In this document: in pieces, positions 52,514 to 61,911 of the stretch
Layout: the number at the start of each line of letters is the position of its first letter
Numbering within the stretch: the stretch's first letter is position 1
NCBI GenBank assembly: GCA_026390775.1
Contig: JAPLFF010000004.1
Coordinates: 1 to 64,000 of the forward strand
Direction: 5' to 3'
Source: Ignavibacteriales bacterium
GTDB taxonomy: Bacteria > Bacteroidota > Ignavibacteria > Ignavibacteriales > Melioribacteraceae
Length of the DNA: 64,000 nt
Notes under the pieces: model-generated
The model's input: the letters and a program-made list of their open reading frames with translations, nothing else
Told to the model about the DNA's origin: nothing
Databases searched by the model: none
Position numbers and translations under genes: made by a program

Positions 52514-53827
52514 TTATTTCTCCTGAAAAGTGTTTATGCCGGTTGCCCTTTTTAAAGATGCAACTGCAATCTTATAATCTGCAAGCGATTGAATAAAGGT
52601 TTGTTCGGCTATCACGTAGTTTGTTTGTGCATCAATTACTTCTATCATTGAGCCCAATCCTTCACGGTATTGTCCTTCAGCTATTTTCAAGTTTTCTTTA
52701 GCATTTTCTAAAAATGTTTTTGCATTTATGATTCGTTCATCCGTTTCTTTAATGTTCAGATAAGCGCTCCATACATCGAGACTAACTTGCTGACTCAGAG
52801 ACTCGAATTGTTTTTCCAATCCTTTTAGAGCTATATCTTCTTCTACAACACGGGCTTTTGTTGAAAATCCGGTAAACAATGGGAAGCTTAATGTTAGTCC
52901 ATAAAACCAGTTTTCCTGAAGTGATGATATTGCTGTCCCACCGTAGTTATAAGAGGCTTCCGCTGAAAGAGTAGGGAAAAAATCACTCTTAGCAATTTGA
53001 ATGTTCGACTTTTGCACATTCAATTGTTCACTAAACTTTTTTAGCTCCGGTCTATTTTGATAAGCTTGCTTCTTCAGCTCATTAAATTCCTGTAATTGAT
53101 TTTGTTCAATAATTGCAAGATCGTCAATAATAGTAATTGGAGAATCTGCCGGAAGTCCTAATAGTAAATTCAAATTACCCTTTGCTACAAGGAGATCGTT
53201 TTTTACTTTAATAAGTGTAAGATTGGAATTTGAAAGCTCTACCTCTGCTTTTAATATATCCGAACGGGATGCAAGACCGGTCTTGAATTTTGCATTTGCG
53301 TAATCGAGAAAAAGTTTGGCTCTTTCAATGGTTTTATAGGCTGACTCAATGAACCGTTCGGCTTGCAGCATACGATAATACCCTTGTGTAATCTTTAATA
53401 TCAAATCCTGCTTATTAACTTCGTGTTGATAGTTACTTGCTTGATAATTGTAATTAGCGGCATTAACCGTTGCATCAGTTTTCAATCCCTGAAATAGATA
53501 ATAACGAGCCGATACACCGGCATTATAATTATTATATGGCGAGGTAGTCACTCCTTTATTTGAAGACCTATCAAAGCTTGAGTTTATATTAATCGAAGGG
53601 AAATAACCCGATCTCGCTTCATCAATCCGCACTGCACTTTCATCAACGGTATAAGAAGAAGAAATTATGGCGGGATTATTTTTCAGCGCAATTTGAATGC
53701 AGTCTTCCAAAGAATATTTTTTATCATTCGTTTGAGCGCTTACGATAGAAACAGAAAGCAATAATAAAAGGATTATCTTTTCCATAGTCTTTGTTTTTAG
53801 TTTTGTATTTGAATACTTGATTTTCAT
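52514..53827 (-). CDS. TolC-type outer membrane protein
   Basis: 437 residues: signal peptide in KIILLLLLSVSIVSAQ, SLEDCIQIALKNNPAIISSS, then the repeated TGLASRSDILKAEVELSNS and YREGLGSMIEVIDAQTN. The first ATG at 53827 overlaps the upstream gene by four bases; a start at 53785, right at the signal peptide, is the alternative. Outer channel of the MacAB-type pump. Confidence 0.9.
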   Translation of the reverse strand: MKIKYSNTKLKTKTMEKIILLLLLSVSIVSAQTNDKKYSLEDCIQIALKNNPAIISSSYTVDESAVRIDEARSGYFPSININSSFDRSSNKGVTTSPYNNYNAGVSARYYLFQGLKTDATVNAANYNYQASNYQHEVNKQDLILKITQGYYRMLQAERFIESAYKTIERAKLFLDYANAKFKTGLASRSDILKAEVELSNSNLTLIKVKNDLLVAKGNLNLLLGLPADSPITIIDDLAIIEQNQLQEFNELKKQAYQNRPELKKFSEQLNVQKSNIQIAKSDFFPTLSAEASYNYGGTAISSLQENWFYGLTLSFPLFTGFSTKARVVEEDIALKGLEKQFESLSQQVSLDVWSAYLNIKETDERIINAKTFLENAKENLKIAEGQYREGLGSMIEVIDAQTNYVIAEQTFIQSLADYKIAVASLKRATGINTFQEK

Positions 53828-54324
53828 TCACAGTCCTTTTTTCTATTGGGCATTTGATTTATGCCGGGATTTCTTTGCTGACCTTGGAATCGTTCGGTAA
53901 GGATCTTGTAGAATTTTTCAGATTGTTCCGGTGTTAATACTTTTTTGAATTGATAAAAATGCTGCACAACCCATCTTTGAGATTCTACTTGCTGACGACT
54001 GAACTGCTCCAAAATACCTTCAAGCTTTTGACTGCTCACTTCCGATTGCCAGATTTCTTTTAACATTTCTTTGCGGAGTGATTCGAATTTTGTATCGAGA
54101 GTGTCGAGTTTAGAGTGAAATTCTGTTCTTATCTTTTCAAACTGTTCTATCTGCTGTGGCGTTAATTTTAATTCCTGTTTAATTGATTCGAATCTATTTT
54201 CCGGTAAGATACTAACGGACGCATTATTCGCAGCCATCCATTTTAAGTATATAATTGTTCCCAAAGATGAAAGATTGATTAAGGTAACAATTACAATTAG
54301 ATAAATTGTAATTCTCTTTTTCAT
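53824..54324 (-). CDS. Spy/CpxP-like periplasmic protein (heavy-metal-sensor type)
   Basis: 166 residues: an N-terminal helix (ITIYLIVIVTLINLSSLGTI) and LTPQQIEQFEKIRTEF and LTPEQSEKFYKIL, the LTxxQ signatures of Spy/CnrX-like proteins. Long helical hairpin predicted. Between the anti-sigma factor and TolC, so probably an envelope-stress sensor of this operon. Confidence 0.8.
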   Translation of the reverse strand: MKKRITIYLIVIVTLINLSSLGTIIYLKWMAANNASVSILPENRFESIKQELKLTPQQIEQFEKIRTEFHSKLDTLDTKFESLRKEMLKEIWQSEVSSQKLEGILEQFSRQQVESQRWVVQHFYQFKKVLTPEQSEKFYKILTERFQGQQRNPGINQMPNRKKDCE

Positions 54325-54809
54325 TTTTGTAATCCTTTGTCGTTTGACGCTGATAAAAATATATCCTTTGTTATACTGTTTGGTGACACAACATCGAAGT
54401 AACTCATTCCAAAATCGTCTCTAATATTTTCTGTTTTAACGTAAGAATTGTTCTTCACTCCTGTTCGCGGATTCAATCTGCTTCCAAACCACGAACCTGT
54501 TAAAATCGCCAAAACAACTACCGCAACAGTAAATGCTGTATTTAATAAAAGCTTTGCATTAGTAATTGATACCCGGCCTGGGTTTCTCGTCTTTTCTTCC
54601 ATTCTATTTTTTAAGGCATACCATAATGCCGGTGAAGGTAACGGCTGTTCTAACTTTATTTCTTCATTCCAGATATTTGCAAGCTCTTCAAAATGTTTTT
54701 TACAGCTACTGCATTCAGTTAAGTGTTGCTCAATTAATAATTTCTCAGTTTCGGTCAAATCACCATCTATATAAAGAAGAAATCTTTTTTGAATTTTCTT
54801 GTGTTTCAT
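54321..54809 (-). CDS. Anti-sigma factor with zinc-binding domain
   Basis: About 162 residues from ATG at 54809, with a purine-rich site upstream; the longer start at 54839 is possible. N-terminal LLYIDGDLTETEKLLIEQHL then TECSSCKKHFEEL, the H-x3-C-x2-C anti-sigma zinc motif, and one helix (TVAVVVLAILTGSWFG). Partners the sigma factor at 54862 and controls the pump operon. Confidence 0.82.
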   Translation of the reverse strand: MKHKKIQKRFLLYIDGDLTETEKLLIEQHLTECSSCKKHFEELANIWNEEIKLEQPLPSPALWYALKNRMEEKTRNPGRVSITNAKLLLNTAFTVAVVVLAILTGSWFGSRLNPRTGVKNNSYVKTENIRDDFGMSYFDVVSPNSITKDIFLSASNDKGLQK

Positions 54810-54861
54810 AACCTTACCTTTTCTAATATGATAAGACACATAATAAGCCTAAAACTTGCGG

Positions 54862-55419
54862 TCATTGAAATATCTCTCTATAGCTAATTAGTTTTTTTGC
54901 CAGATTTTCTTTTGCTCGGTAGAGCAACGATTCAACAGAAGAAAGACTAAGTGCCATTATTTTTGATATTTCTTTATAAGATAGTTCTTCATAACGGGAT
55001 AAAACTATTGCGGTTTTCTGTTTTGCCGGAAGGGAACTTATTGCTTCTTGAACTATTTGCTGTATTTCTGATTTCTCTAAAGTTTTTTCGGGTGATAAAC
55101 TATTATCAGCCATCTCTTTTCCTCCTTCCCGGAAATCCAGAGATAAAAAGTTTATAACTTTTTGTCTTCTTAATCTGTTAATGGAAATGTTTACAGCAAT
55201 TTGGTAAATCCACGTTGAAAGTTTTGAATCTTTACGAAAATTATTTATCGAATGAAATACTTTTAAAAACACATCTTGCGTAGCATCTTCAGCTTCCTCC
55301 TTATTCCCGATCATACGAAAGCAAACACTATAGACCATACGCGCATAGAGATCATAAACATAATTGTATATGAACTCATCACCGTTTTTAAGATGTTCAA
55401 TTATTTGCTTTTCTTCCAT
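54862..55419 (-). CDS. ECF sigma-70 factor
   Basis: 185 residues: region 2 (YARMVYSVCFRMIGNKEEAE, DATQDVFLKVFHSINNFRKD) and region 4 (AISSLPAKQKTAIVLSRYEE, LSYKEISKIMALSLSSVESL). Followed by the anti-sigma gene, Spy-like gene and MacAB-TolC genes in one direction, a typical self-regulated envelope-stress/efflux operon. Confidence 0.92.
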   Translation of the reverse strand: MEEKQIIEHLKNGDEFIYNYVYDLYARMVYSVCFRMIGNKEEAEDATQDVFLKVFHSINNFRKDSKLSTWIYQIAVNISINRLRRQKVINFLSLDFREGGKEMADNSLSPEKTLEKSEIQQIVQEAISSLPAKQKTAIVLSRYEELSYKEISKIMALSLSSVESLLYRAKENLAKKLISYREIFQ

Positions 55420-55613
55420 TAACTCAAGACTCGCCGCTCATTTGCAATGGATTCGTAAAGGGAAATTCTTTTAATACAAGATTAGACACATGGATTGACA
55501 AAAACTTGTGTTTACAACTAATAATATTAATTGTAATAATATCTTTGACTCTAAACTTAGTTCGACTAAAAAAACAGACTGAGCTTGTGGTTCCCATAGT
55601 GGTAATTAAATGT

Positions 55614-56510
55614 CTAGATCATAGTTTTGTTTTTGCACTTATCGCACTCAAACTGTAAAGTCGTATGGTTGATTTCAAACTTCTCGTGCAATTTTTCTTC
55701 AATACGTTTTTGAATCTCCGAAGTATCTTTTACGGAAATATTACCGACTTCTATGTGAGCTTCAAAGTGGGTGTCGTTATCATTTAATTTCCACAGATGA
55801 ATGTGATGAACATTTTTTACACCGGTTATGGATTCTACTAATTCCCTTAATTCATTCAATTCAATTCCATCTGGCGAGGACATCATAATAACTTCTAAAG
55901 CTTCCTTAACAATTTCATAAGTTTCTTTCAAGATATAAACTGATATGAGAATTGTAAGAAGCGGATCTATCCAATAAATTTTATAAAAGATAATAAAGAC
56001 TGCGCCAATTATTACTGCAACACTTGAAACGGCATCGCTTAATAGATGGAAATAAGCAGCCCTGATATTGAGATTACCTTCAGAACCTTTTTTAAGAAGC
56101 AGAGTTCCGGCTACATTTGCAGCCAGTCCAATCGAAGCAACTGCCAGCATTAAACTTCCGGTTATCAAAGAAGGATTATAAAATCTTTCAATCGCTTCTT
56201 TAATTAAAAAGAAACTAATAATGATGAGCGTGCTCGCATTTATTATTGCGGCAATAATCTCAGCGCGTTTTAATCCGAATGTATATTTAAACGTCTTTGG
56301 TTTTTTACTCAATCGCATTGCAATGTAAGTAATGATAATTGCAATACCGTCGCTGAAATTGTGCATTGCATCGGAAATCAACGATAAGCTTCCTGAACTA
56401 AATCCGCCGATAACTTCCGCTATCGTTATTAAGAAATTCAAAGCCATAGTTATAAATAAATTTTTCTCCGAAGTTTCAGCGGCGTGATTATGTGAATGAT
56501 TATGCGACAT
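55614..56510 (-). CDS. CDF-family divalent metal cation exporter (CzcD/ZitB-like)
   Basis: 298 residues: His-rich start MSHNHSHNHAAETSEK, SGSLSLISDAMHNFSDGIAI and AYFHLLSDAVSSVAVIIGA with the D/H metal-site residues, then a C-terminal cytoplasmic domain (VKNVHHIHLWKLNDNDTHFE) ending in CDKCKNKT. Exports Zn2+ and relatives by proton exchange. Confidence 0.92.
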   Translation of the reverse strand: MSHNHSHNHAAETSEKNLFITMALNFLITIAEVIGGFSSGSLSLISDAMHNFSDGIAIIITYIAMRLSKKPKTFKYTFGLKRAEIIAAIINASTLIIISFFLIKEAIERFYNPSLITGSLMLAVASIGLAANVAGTLLLKKGSEGNLNIRAAYFHLLSDAVSSVAVIIGAVFIIFYKIYWIDPLLTILISVYILKETYEIVKEALEVIMMSSPDGIELNELRELVESITGVKNVHHIHLWKLNDNDTHFEAHIEVGNISVKDTSEIQKRIEEKLHEKFEINHTTLQFECDKCKNKTMI

Positions 56511-56533
56511 ATTTTCCTTTATCTTATTTTTTA

Positions 56534-56570
56534 GTCATTGCAAGCGCAACGAAGTGAAACGAATCAATCT
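56534..56570. repeat. Dispersed repeat, relative of that at 45344
   Basis: TCATTGCAAGCGCAACGAAG followed by TGAAACGAATCAATCT, between the CDF and the cyclopropane synthase gene. Same unit type as the one beside arsD. Confidence 0.4.
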
Positions 56571-56593
56571 TTGACTCAATGAAACATCCATTG

Positions 56594-57718
56594 TCAGCGG
56601 ACAGAATTATAACCGCCCAGCACTCCGTTCTTTGACAAAACAATTTGCCAAAGCTGATTTTTACTTCTTGCGCGGAATGCACCGGCGCTTGAAAGTAAAA
56701 AATATTCCCACATTCTGTAAAAACGTTCGCTGTATTTGTTTTTTAATTTATCCCAATTGTTTCTGAAATTTTCATACCAAGCCATTAATGTTTTATCGTA
56801 ATCTGCCCCTATATTATGCAAGTCTTCAACTATAAATAAACCCTCTACTGATCTTGCAAGCTGTGCAATTGAAGGAAGCATTCCATTTGGAAAAATGTAT
56901 TTATGAGTCCAGGCATCCGTTGCAATTGTTGAACGAACCTCACCAATTGTATGGAGTAAAAACAAGCCGTCTTCTTTTAAGTTTCTTTCGGCTATCTGGA
57001 AATACTCTTTGTAATTTTTGTGTCCAACGTGTTCAATCATTCCAACTGAAACAATTCTATCAAATTTCTCATTTACTTCTCTGTAGTCTTGTAATCTAAA
57101 TTCAACAGGCAAACCTTTGCACAATTCTTTTCCGAGCGCTACTTGTTCTTTTGAAACAGTTATTCCAAGAACTTCAACTCCATATTTCTCTGCTGCATAT
57201 TTTCCAAACGCTCCCCATCCGCAGCCGATATCAAGCACGCGCATTCCGGATTTTAGGTATAATTTTTTGCAGACCAACTCAAGCTTGTTTTCCTGAGCTT
57301 CATCCAGTGTTTTTGCTTCTTTCCAATAAGCGCAGCTATAGTTCATTCTTTTATCGAGCATGTTTTGGAAAAGATCGTTTCCTAAATCGTAATGCCGTTC
57401 ACCAATAATAAAAGCTCTTCTTCTTGCCTGCATATTGATTAAATAAAAGCCGGCAAGCTGCAAGGCAACTTTTAGATTACGCTTAATTTTATTTTGCAAA
57501 TCGGCACGGATAATTCTGAAAATCATCACGTCAAGTTTTTCAACATTCCACCAATTATCCATATAGGATTCGCCAAGTCCAAGTTCAACTTCCGTAACAG
57601 CGCGTTTATAAAACCTATCATTGTGAACATGAATATCCCATGGGCTGCTGCCGTTAACATCAATACCGGCGAGAGATAATAAATTCGTTACAAGCAATTC
57701 ATATTTTGTAGTTTCCAT
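56594..57718 (-). CDS. cfa: Cyclopropane-fatty-acyl-phospholipid synthase, copy 2
   Basis: About 374 residues from ATG at 57718 (METTKYELLVTNLLSLAGID); the longer form overlaps the upstream gene. Same motifs as copy 1 (LDIGCGWGAFGKYAAEKYGV, GMIEHVGHKNYKEYF, DLHNIGADYDKTLMAW), and the two align along their length with clear identity throughout. Two copies about 15 kb apart point to duplication. Preceded by a PAS protein, which may control it. Confidence 0.92.
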   Translation of the reverse strand: METTKYELLVTNLLSLAGIDVNGSSPWDIHVHNDRFYKRAVTEVELGLGESYMDNWWNVEKLDVMIFRIIRADLQNKIKRNLKVALQLAGFYLINMQARRRAFIIGERHYDLGNDLFQNMLDKRMNYSCAYWKEAKTLDEAQENKLELVCKKLYLKSGMRVLDIGCGWGAFGKYAAEKYGVEVLGITVSKEQVALGKELCKGLPVEFRLQDYREVNEKFDRIVSVGMIEHVGHKNYKEYFQIAERNLKEDGLFLLHTIGEVRSTIATDAWTHKYIFPNGMLPSIAQLARSVEGLFIVEDLHNIGADYDKTLMAWYENFRNNWDKLKNKYSERFYRMWEYFLLSSAGAFRARSKNQLWQIVLSKNGVLGGYNSVR

Positions 57719-57731
57719 AGGTTCACTCTCT

Positions 57732-58397
57732 TTAACTAACATCAAGAAGGTCTAATCTTCCGCCAAGTTTTTTTACTTTATACTCTTTTATATCGTTCAA
57801 AGCCAATAGTTTGTTAATTGCGCTGGTATATTCATCTCTAAAATCTTTTAAAAGTGTTTGTGTATCACCATTCTTATTCTTAGAAAATATTTCTTCTAAG
57901 TTATAGCTAAATCCTTGCAGAAAGTTCATGTAATTAAACAAAATATCGTTCACTGTTTCAAGCGTGGATTTCATGGAATCATATTCGGATTTTTGTTTTA
58001 CATATTCTCTTTGAGCAGTAACGTTATTTAGCGTGATTGAAAAATGAGTAACTATACCAGCTGAATTATAGATAGGCGAAAATGAACATAAACTCCAAAA
58101 TGATGAGCCGTCCTTTTTATATGCTAATAAACTAAAAGAGTTTTTTTTATAATTAGCAATTGCGTCGTTAATATTTTCAATATCTTCAGAGGAGGATTCG
58201 GCTCCGAGTAAAATATTAATTTTTTTTCCAATTATTTCTTCCGCAGAATATCCGGTCATTTTTGTTAACCCACGGTTAGCATAAATAATACTTTTGTTTT
58301 CGTCTTCTGCATCGATGACAATAAATCCCTCGTTGGTATCGAGAAGGTAATGAGAACGTATTTGTAAAAACTTTTCCGGTGATAATACTTGATTCAT
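57732..58397 (-). CDS. PAS (LOV-like) protein lacking the photoactive cysteine
   Basis: 221 residues. The PAS part (20-130) has the LOV pattern: IVIDAEDENKSIIYANRGLT, MTGYSAEEIIGKKINILLG, AYKKDGSSFWSLCSFSPIYN, THFSITLNNVTAQRE. The LOV GRNCRFLQ motif reads GKKINILL, so the flavin-adduct cysteine is Ile60. A helical C-terminal region follows with no kinase or HTH. It could bind flavin without photocycling or act as a redox sensor. Lies just upstream of cfa copy 2. Confidence 0.75.
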   Translation of the reverse strand: MNQVLSPEKFLQIRSHYLLDTNEGFIVIDAEDENKSIIYANRGLTKMTGYSAEEIIGKKINILLGAESSSEDIENINDAIANYKKNSFSLLAYKKDGSSFWSLCSFSPIYNSAGIVTHFSITLNNVTAQREYVKQKSEYDSMKSTLETVNDILFNYMNFLQGFSYNLEEIFSKNKNGDTQTLLKDFRDEYTSAINKLLALNDIKEYKVKKLGGRLDLLDVS

Positions 58398-58441
58398 AAG
58401 TTACCTAACTTTTTGAAACAACAACTACAAAATGTGAACCG

Positions 58442-58741
58442 CTATATTACCAGAACGCTGTTTTCCGAATCGCCGAAAGGATTAAGCACATGTATATCTG
58501 CTTCGGCTTCATTTAACCAAACACCGCTGCCGCAATATCTGAATTGATATTCTTTGCCGGCTTCAAGTTCAATCGTTATGCTTTCTTTGTTCTTTGAAGT
58601 GAACAAATTTGCTTTGTGATCCCAGTTATTAAATTCACCTACCAAAGCAATCTCATCGAATTGTTCTGCAATTTCTTTTGGCAGTGTAAATGTAACTTTG
58701 CATGTTGATTTGTCTTTTGAGTATTCTTTTTTAATTGACAT
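58442..58741 (-). CDS. Stand-alone CBM48 (AMPK-type) glycogen-binding-like domain
   Basis: About 99 residues from ATG at 58741 (MSIKKEYSKDKSTCKVTFTL), preferred over a start at 58756 because AAGGAG precedes it. The fold signature is EIALVGEFNNWDHKANLFTS, then LEAGKEYQFRYCGSGVWLNE and a final ADIHVLNPFG. Single-domain versions occur in this phylum; the function may be glycan binding or a fold-only adaptor. Glycogen genes are not near. Confidence 0.78.
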   Translation of the reverse strand: MSIKKEYSKDKSTCKVTFTLPKEIAEQFDEIALVGEFNNWDHKANLFTSKNKESITIELEAGKEYQFRYCGSGVWLNEAEADIHVLNPFGDSENSVLVI

Positions 58742-58775
58742 GACATTCTCCTTCAAATTTATTTAGGAAATATCC

Positions 58776-58800
58776 GCCTCCTCTCAATTCAAAAGGAGGC
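58776..58800. terminator. Possible hairpin between RND operon and CBM48 gene
   Basis: GCCTCCT and AGGAGGC arms with an 11-base loop just after the RND stop. No clear T-run, so terminator activity is weakly supported. Confidence 0.3.
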
Positions 58801-58822
58801 ATTGATTTTCTATTTAATAATC

Positions 58823-61800
58823 CTATCCAATCTCAGCAATCGGTTTTTCTTTCTTTTTATCAATCATATAAGCGAACATTGGTATATAAATAAGTGTGAG
58901 CAAAGTCCCGATTAATAACCCGCCGATTGCAACATCTGCTAAAGGACTTAATCTTTCCAATCCAACAGCTTGTTCAAGAGCTATCGGAATCATTCCGGCA
59001 ATAGTGCCGAACGCCGTCATCATAACGGGACGGAAACGAATGCGAACGCTTTCGATTGCGCTTTCAAACGGGGTTTCACCGTTTGCTCTATAATTTTGAT
59101 AGAAGTCGATAAGCAAAACTGCATTCTTAATTATGATTCCAAAGAGCAATAATATCCCAAGAAGACTCGGCATACAACTCGGTTTATGAAACAATAACAT
59201 TCCCCACGCCGCGCCGATCATCGCAAGAGGCAAAACTGCAATCATAATGAACGACATTTTTACAGAACGGTAAAAAGAAATTAGAACCATTAATAAAAGA
59301 ATTATTCCCAATCCAATTGCCTTTATCATTCGTGCAAAACTGTCGTTAATTTGCGCGATGTCTCCTTCTTGAGTTATTATATCGTTATCATTCTTAACGT
59401 TCACAAGCGCGGCTTCAGCATCGTCTGTTAAATGGCTTACCGGGCGATTTGCGCGGTAACCGTTAACATCAATACTGTAAAGCATTTTGTCGCGTTCGAT
59501 TTTTGCGAAGGTTAGATTTTTAGAAATCGTCGCCAAATGCTCAAGCGGTATTTCTCCCATCGGCGTATGAATTGGTAATAACCTTAAGGTTTGTTCATTC
59601 TCGCTGAACTTTCCTTTGAGATACAATCGAACGATTTGCGTGTTCAAAGATTGAAGATCAGCATTGAGTCCAACAGTTTGTCCTCTCACCGGAATTTGCA
59701 TCGCGATTTCGTATGGAGTTATTCCGTAGCTCAAAGCTTTATTCTCATCAATGTTTAAAACTATCTCGCTAAAATCTTTATCCCAGCTTGTGGATAACGA
59801 AGTCAATCCTTTTATATCCTTCAGAGCTTTTTCAACTTCGTGAGATTTTTCTGCTAGTCCGTCCACCATTGGAGATTTTATTCTAACATCCAACGTTGCT
59901 TTAATTGTAGAAAGTGCCGTTGCTCCGAAATCATAAACATCATTTTTCTTTATGCCTTCCAGATATGAAAGTTTATCGCGTATAATATCTTCGATCTGCC
60001 ACATGTTCATTTTTCTATCGAACCGGTTCACGCAGTATATTGTTATTGTTGCCTCAGCCGGTAAGTTGCCGCTGCCTAAACTTAGAACGCCCATTTCGTT
60101 TCCAAAAGCAACCGAACTTTTTGTTACCCACGGCTGTTGATGAAGCCATTTTACAAAAGGTTCAATTTTGGTTTCAGCGTTATTAACCGTTGAATTCGAA
60201 CTGAACATTACCTGCGCTTTAATGATGCCGGTGTCCATCGGCGGCATCGCGTCTCTGCCAATAGTCGGCATGATAGTTTTCATACTTAAGGCGAGAAGAA
60301 TTACCACGCCAAGTATAAGAGCAACGCGCCGCCAAACTCTATTCTTACCGTTTGAGAATTTAATTACGTTCACATACGGTTCTACCATTCTTCCAAACGA
60401 TTTATTATAAATCTTGTTGAACCACAACTCAACTTTGGTTTTGCCGGTTCCCTTTTTGTAAAGAGATTCCGAAAGTTTTGGAATAAACGTGATTGCCAGA
60501 AAGAACGAAATCAAGAGTGCAATGATTAAAGTCATTATTAGCGGCAGAAATATTTTTTGAGGAAATCCGCCTACAAACATCAATGGAAATACTATCGCTA
60601 TTGTTGCTAACGTTCCGGACCAAATTGGACCGATGACTTCTTTTGTTCCCTTATGAATTGCGGTTTGTAAATCCTCTTTCAACTCGTTAAGATGCCGCTC
60701 GATATTTTCAAGCACCACAACGGCGTCATCGGTAAGCATTCCAAGAGCAAGAATTATTGCCGTATAAATAACAATGTTTAAACTTCCTCCCGTAAGCCAG
60801 ATTACCGCCATAGTAGAAAAGAATACCAATGGAATTGATAACGCGGCGGCAATGATTGCTCTAAAATTTCCAAGGAAGAAAAGTATAATTAACAGCGTAT
60901 AAAATATCGCGTCTCTTAATGCGACGAGCATATTATCGTTGGAAAGTTCAATCAAATCCCGTTGCGTATCGGATATTTCAAAATTTATGTTGGGATATTT
61001 TGCTTCGAGTTTTGTCATCTCTTCACGTGCGGCTTTACTTACACTTAAAACGCTTCCGCCCGGAGCGCGTTGAATAGCCAATGCTATTGCCTGCTTTCCG
61101 TTGCCGATATAACCGCTTGTGCGTTTTGCGTAGCTCCAGCTTACGTTTGCAATATCGCCCAATCTTACATTTGGCATAACGCTAATTTGTTTTAACCGTT
61201 CAACCTCATCTTTCTCGCCGTAGAAAGTAATTGTATAAAAACTGTTTTCTCCTTTCACAAATCCAACCGGCATATCACGGTTTAGTGTTTGCAACGCTTT
61301 GGCTATTTTATCAAAATCTGTGTTATACTTTTTAGCTTTGAATGGATCTACTTCAACATTGATTGAGCTTTCATATCCTCCGAAAACTTCAACGTTGCCG
61401 ATATCCGGGTTGCTTAACAGATACGGCTTTAAGTAGCTGTCGGCAATTTTTCTAATATCGCCGAGATCGATATTATTGTTTTTCGGTGATAAAGAAATGA
61501 CATCTACCGGAAGAATAAAATCTCCCGCCGTATAAATTGCGGGGTTCGCGTCTGCCGGTAAAACTCCCTTGGCAATTGAAAGTGCGTTAGCTACGTCAAC
61601 CGCCGCCGCGTTCAAACTTTTTTCATAACTGAATTCCGCTTTCACAATCGAAAAGTTTGCTACGTTTATCGAACTGATATCCGTTACCAATCCTAACCGC
61701 GCAATTTCCTGCTCGATAGGTTTTGAAACTGTATTTGCAGCAACTTGTGCCGTTGCCCCCGGTATTTTTGTAATAACCATTACCTGTGGGGGCGTTGAAT

Positions 61801-61909
61801 CCGGGAACAAATTTTTGGGAAGAGTAACAAGCGCGATAATTCCCATTACAAAAAATCCGGCAAGCAGAGAGTAAAGGAGATGCGGACGTTTATAGAAATA
61901 TTCAAACAT
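58823..61909 (-). CDS. RND efflux permease (second system)
   Basis: 1028 residues, full length. N-terminal MFEYFYKRPHLLYSLLAGFF, helix 4 ALGMLTDDAVVVLENIERHL with the proton-relay aspartates, FVGGFPQKIFLPLIMTLIIA and the C-terminal LLGILLLFGIIIKNAVLLID. Closest in layout to MdtB/MdtC or uncharacterised RND pumps; no metal triads seen. Adaptor and channel are on the same operon. Confidence 0.92.
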   Translation of the reverse strand: MFEYFYKRPHLLYSLLAGFFVMGIIALVTLPKNLFPDSTPPQVMVITKIPGATAQVAANTVSKPIEQEIARLGLVTDISSINVANFSIVKAEFSYEKSLNAAAVDVANALSIAKGVLPADANPAIYTAGDFILPVDVISLSPKNNNIDLGDIRKIADSYLKPYLLSNPDIGNVEVFGGYESSINVEVDPFKAKKYNTDFDKIAKALQTLNRDMPVGFVKGENSFYTITFYGEKDEVERLKQISVMPNVRLGDIANVSWSYAKRTSGYIGNGKQAIALAIQRAPGGSVLSVSKAAREEMTKLEAKYPNINFEISDTQRDLIELSNDNMLVALRDAIFYTLLIILFFLGNFRAIIAAALSIPLVFFSTMAVIWLTGGSLNIVIYTAIILALGMLTDDAVVVLENIERHLNELKEDLQTAIHKGTKEVIGPIWSGTLATIAIVFPLMFVGGFPQKIFLPLIMTLIIALLISFFLAITFIPKLSESLYKKGTGKTKVELWFNKIYNKSFGRMVEPYVNVIKFSNGKNRVWRRVALILGVVILLALSMKTIMPTIGRDAMPPMDTGIIKAQVMFSSNSTVNNAETKIEPFVKWLHQQPWVTKSSVAFGNEMGVLSLGSGNLPAEATITIYCVNRFDRKMNMWQIEDIIRDKLSYLEGIKKNDVYDFGATALSTIKATLDVRIKSPMVDGLAEKSHEVEKALKDIKGLTSLSTSWDKDFSEIVLNIDENKALSYGITPYEIAMQIPVRGQTVGLNADLQSLNTQIVRLYLKGKFSENEQTLRLLPIHTPMGEIPLEHLATISKNLTFAKIERDKMLYSIDVNGYRANRPVSHLTDDAEAALVNVKNDNDIITQEGDIAQINDSFARMIKAIGLGIILLLMVLISFYRSVKMSFIMIAVLPLAMIGAAWGMLLFHKPSCMPSLLGILLLFGIIIKNAVLLIDFYQNYRANGETPFESAIESVRIRFRPVMMTAFGTIAGMIPIALEQAVGLERLSPLADVAIGGLLIGTLLTLIYIPMFAYMIDKKKEKPIAEIG

Positions 61910-61911
61910 GA

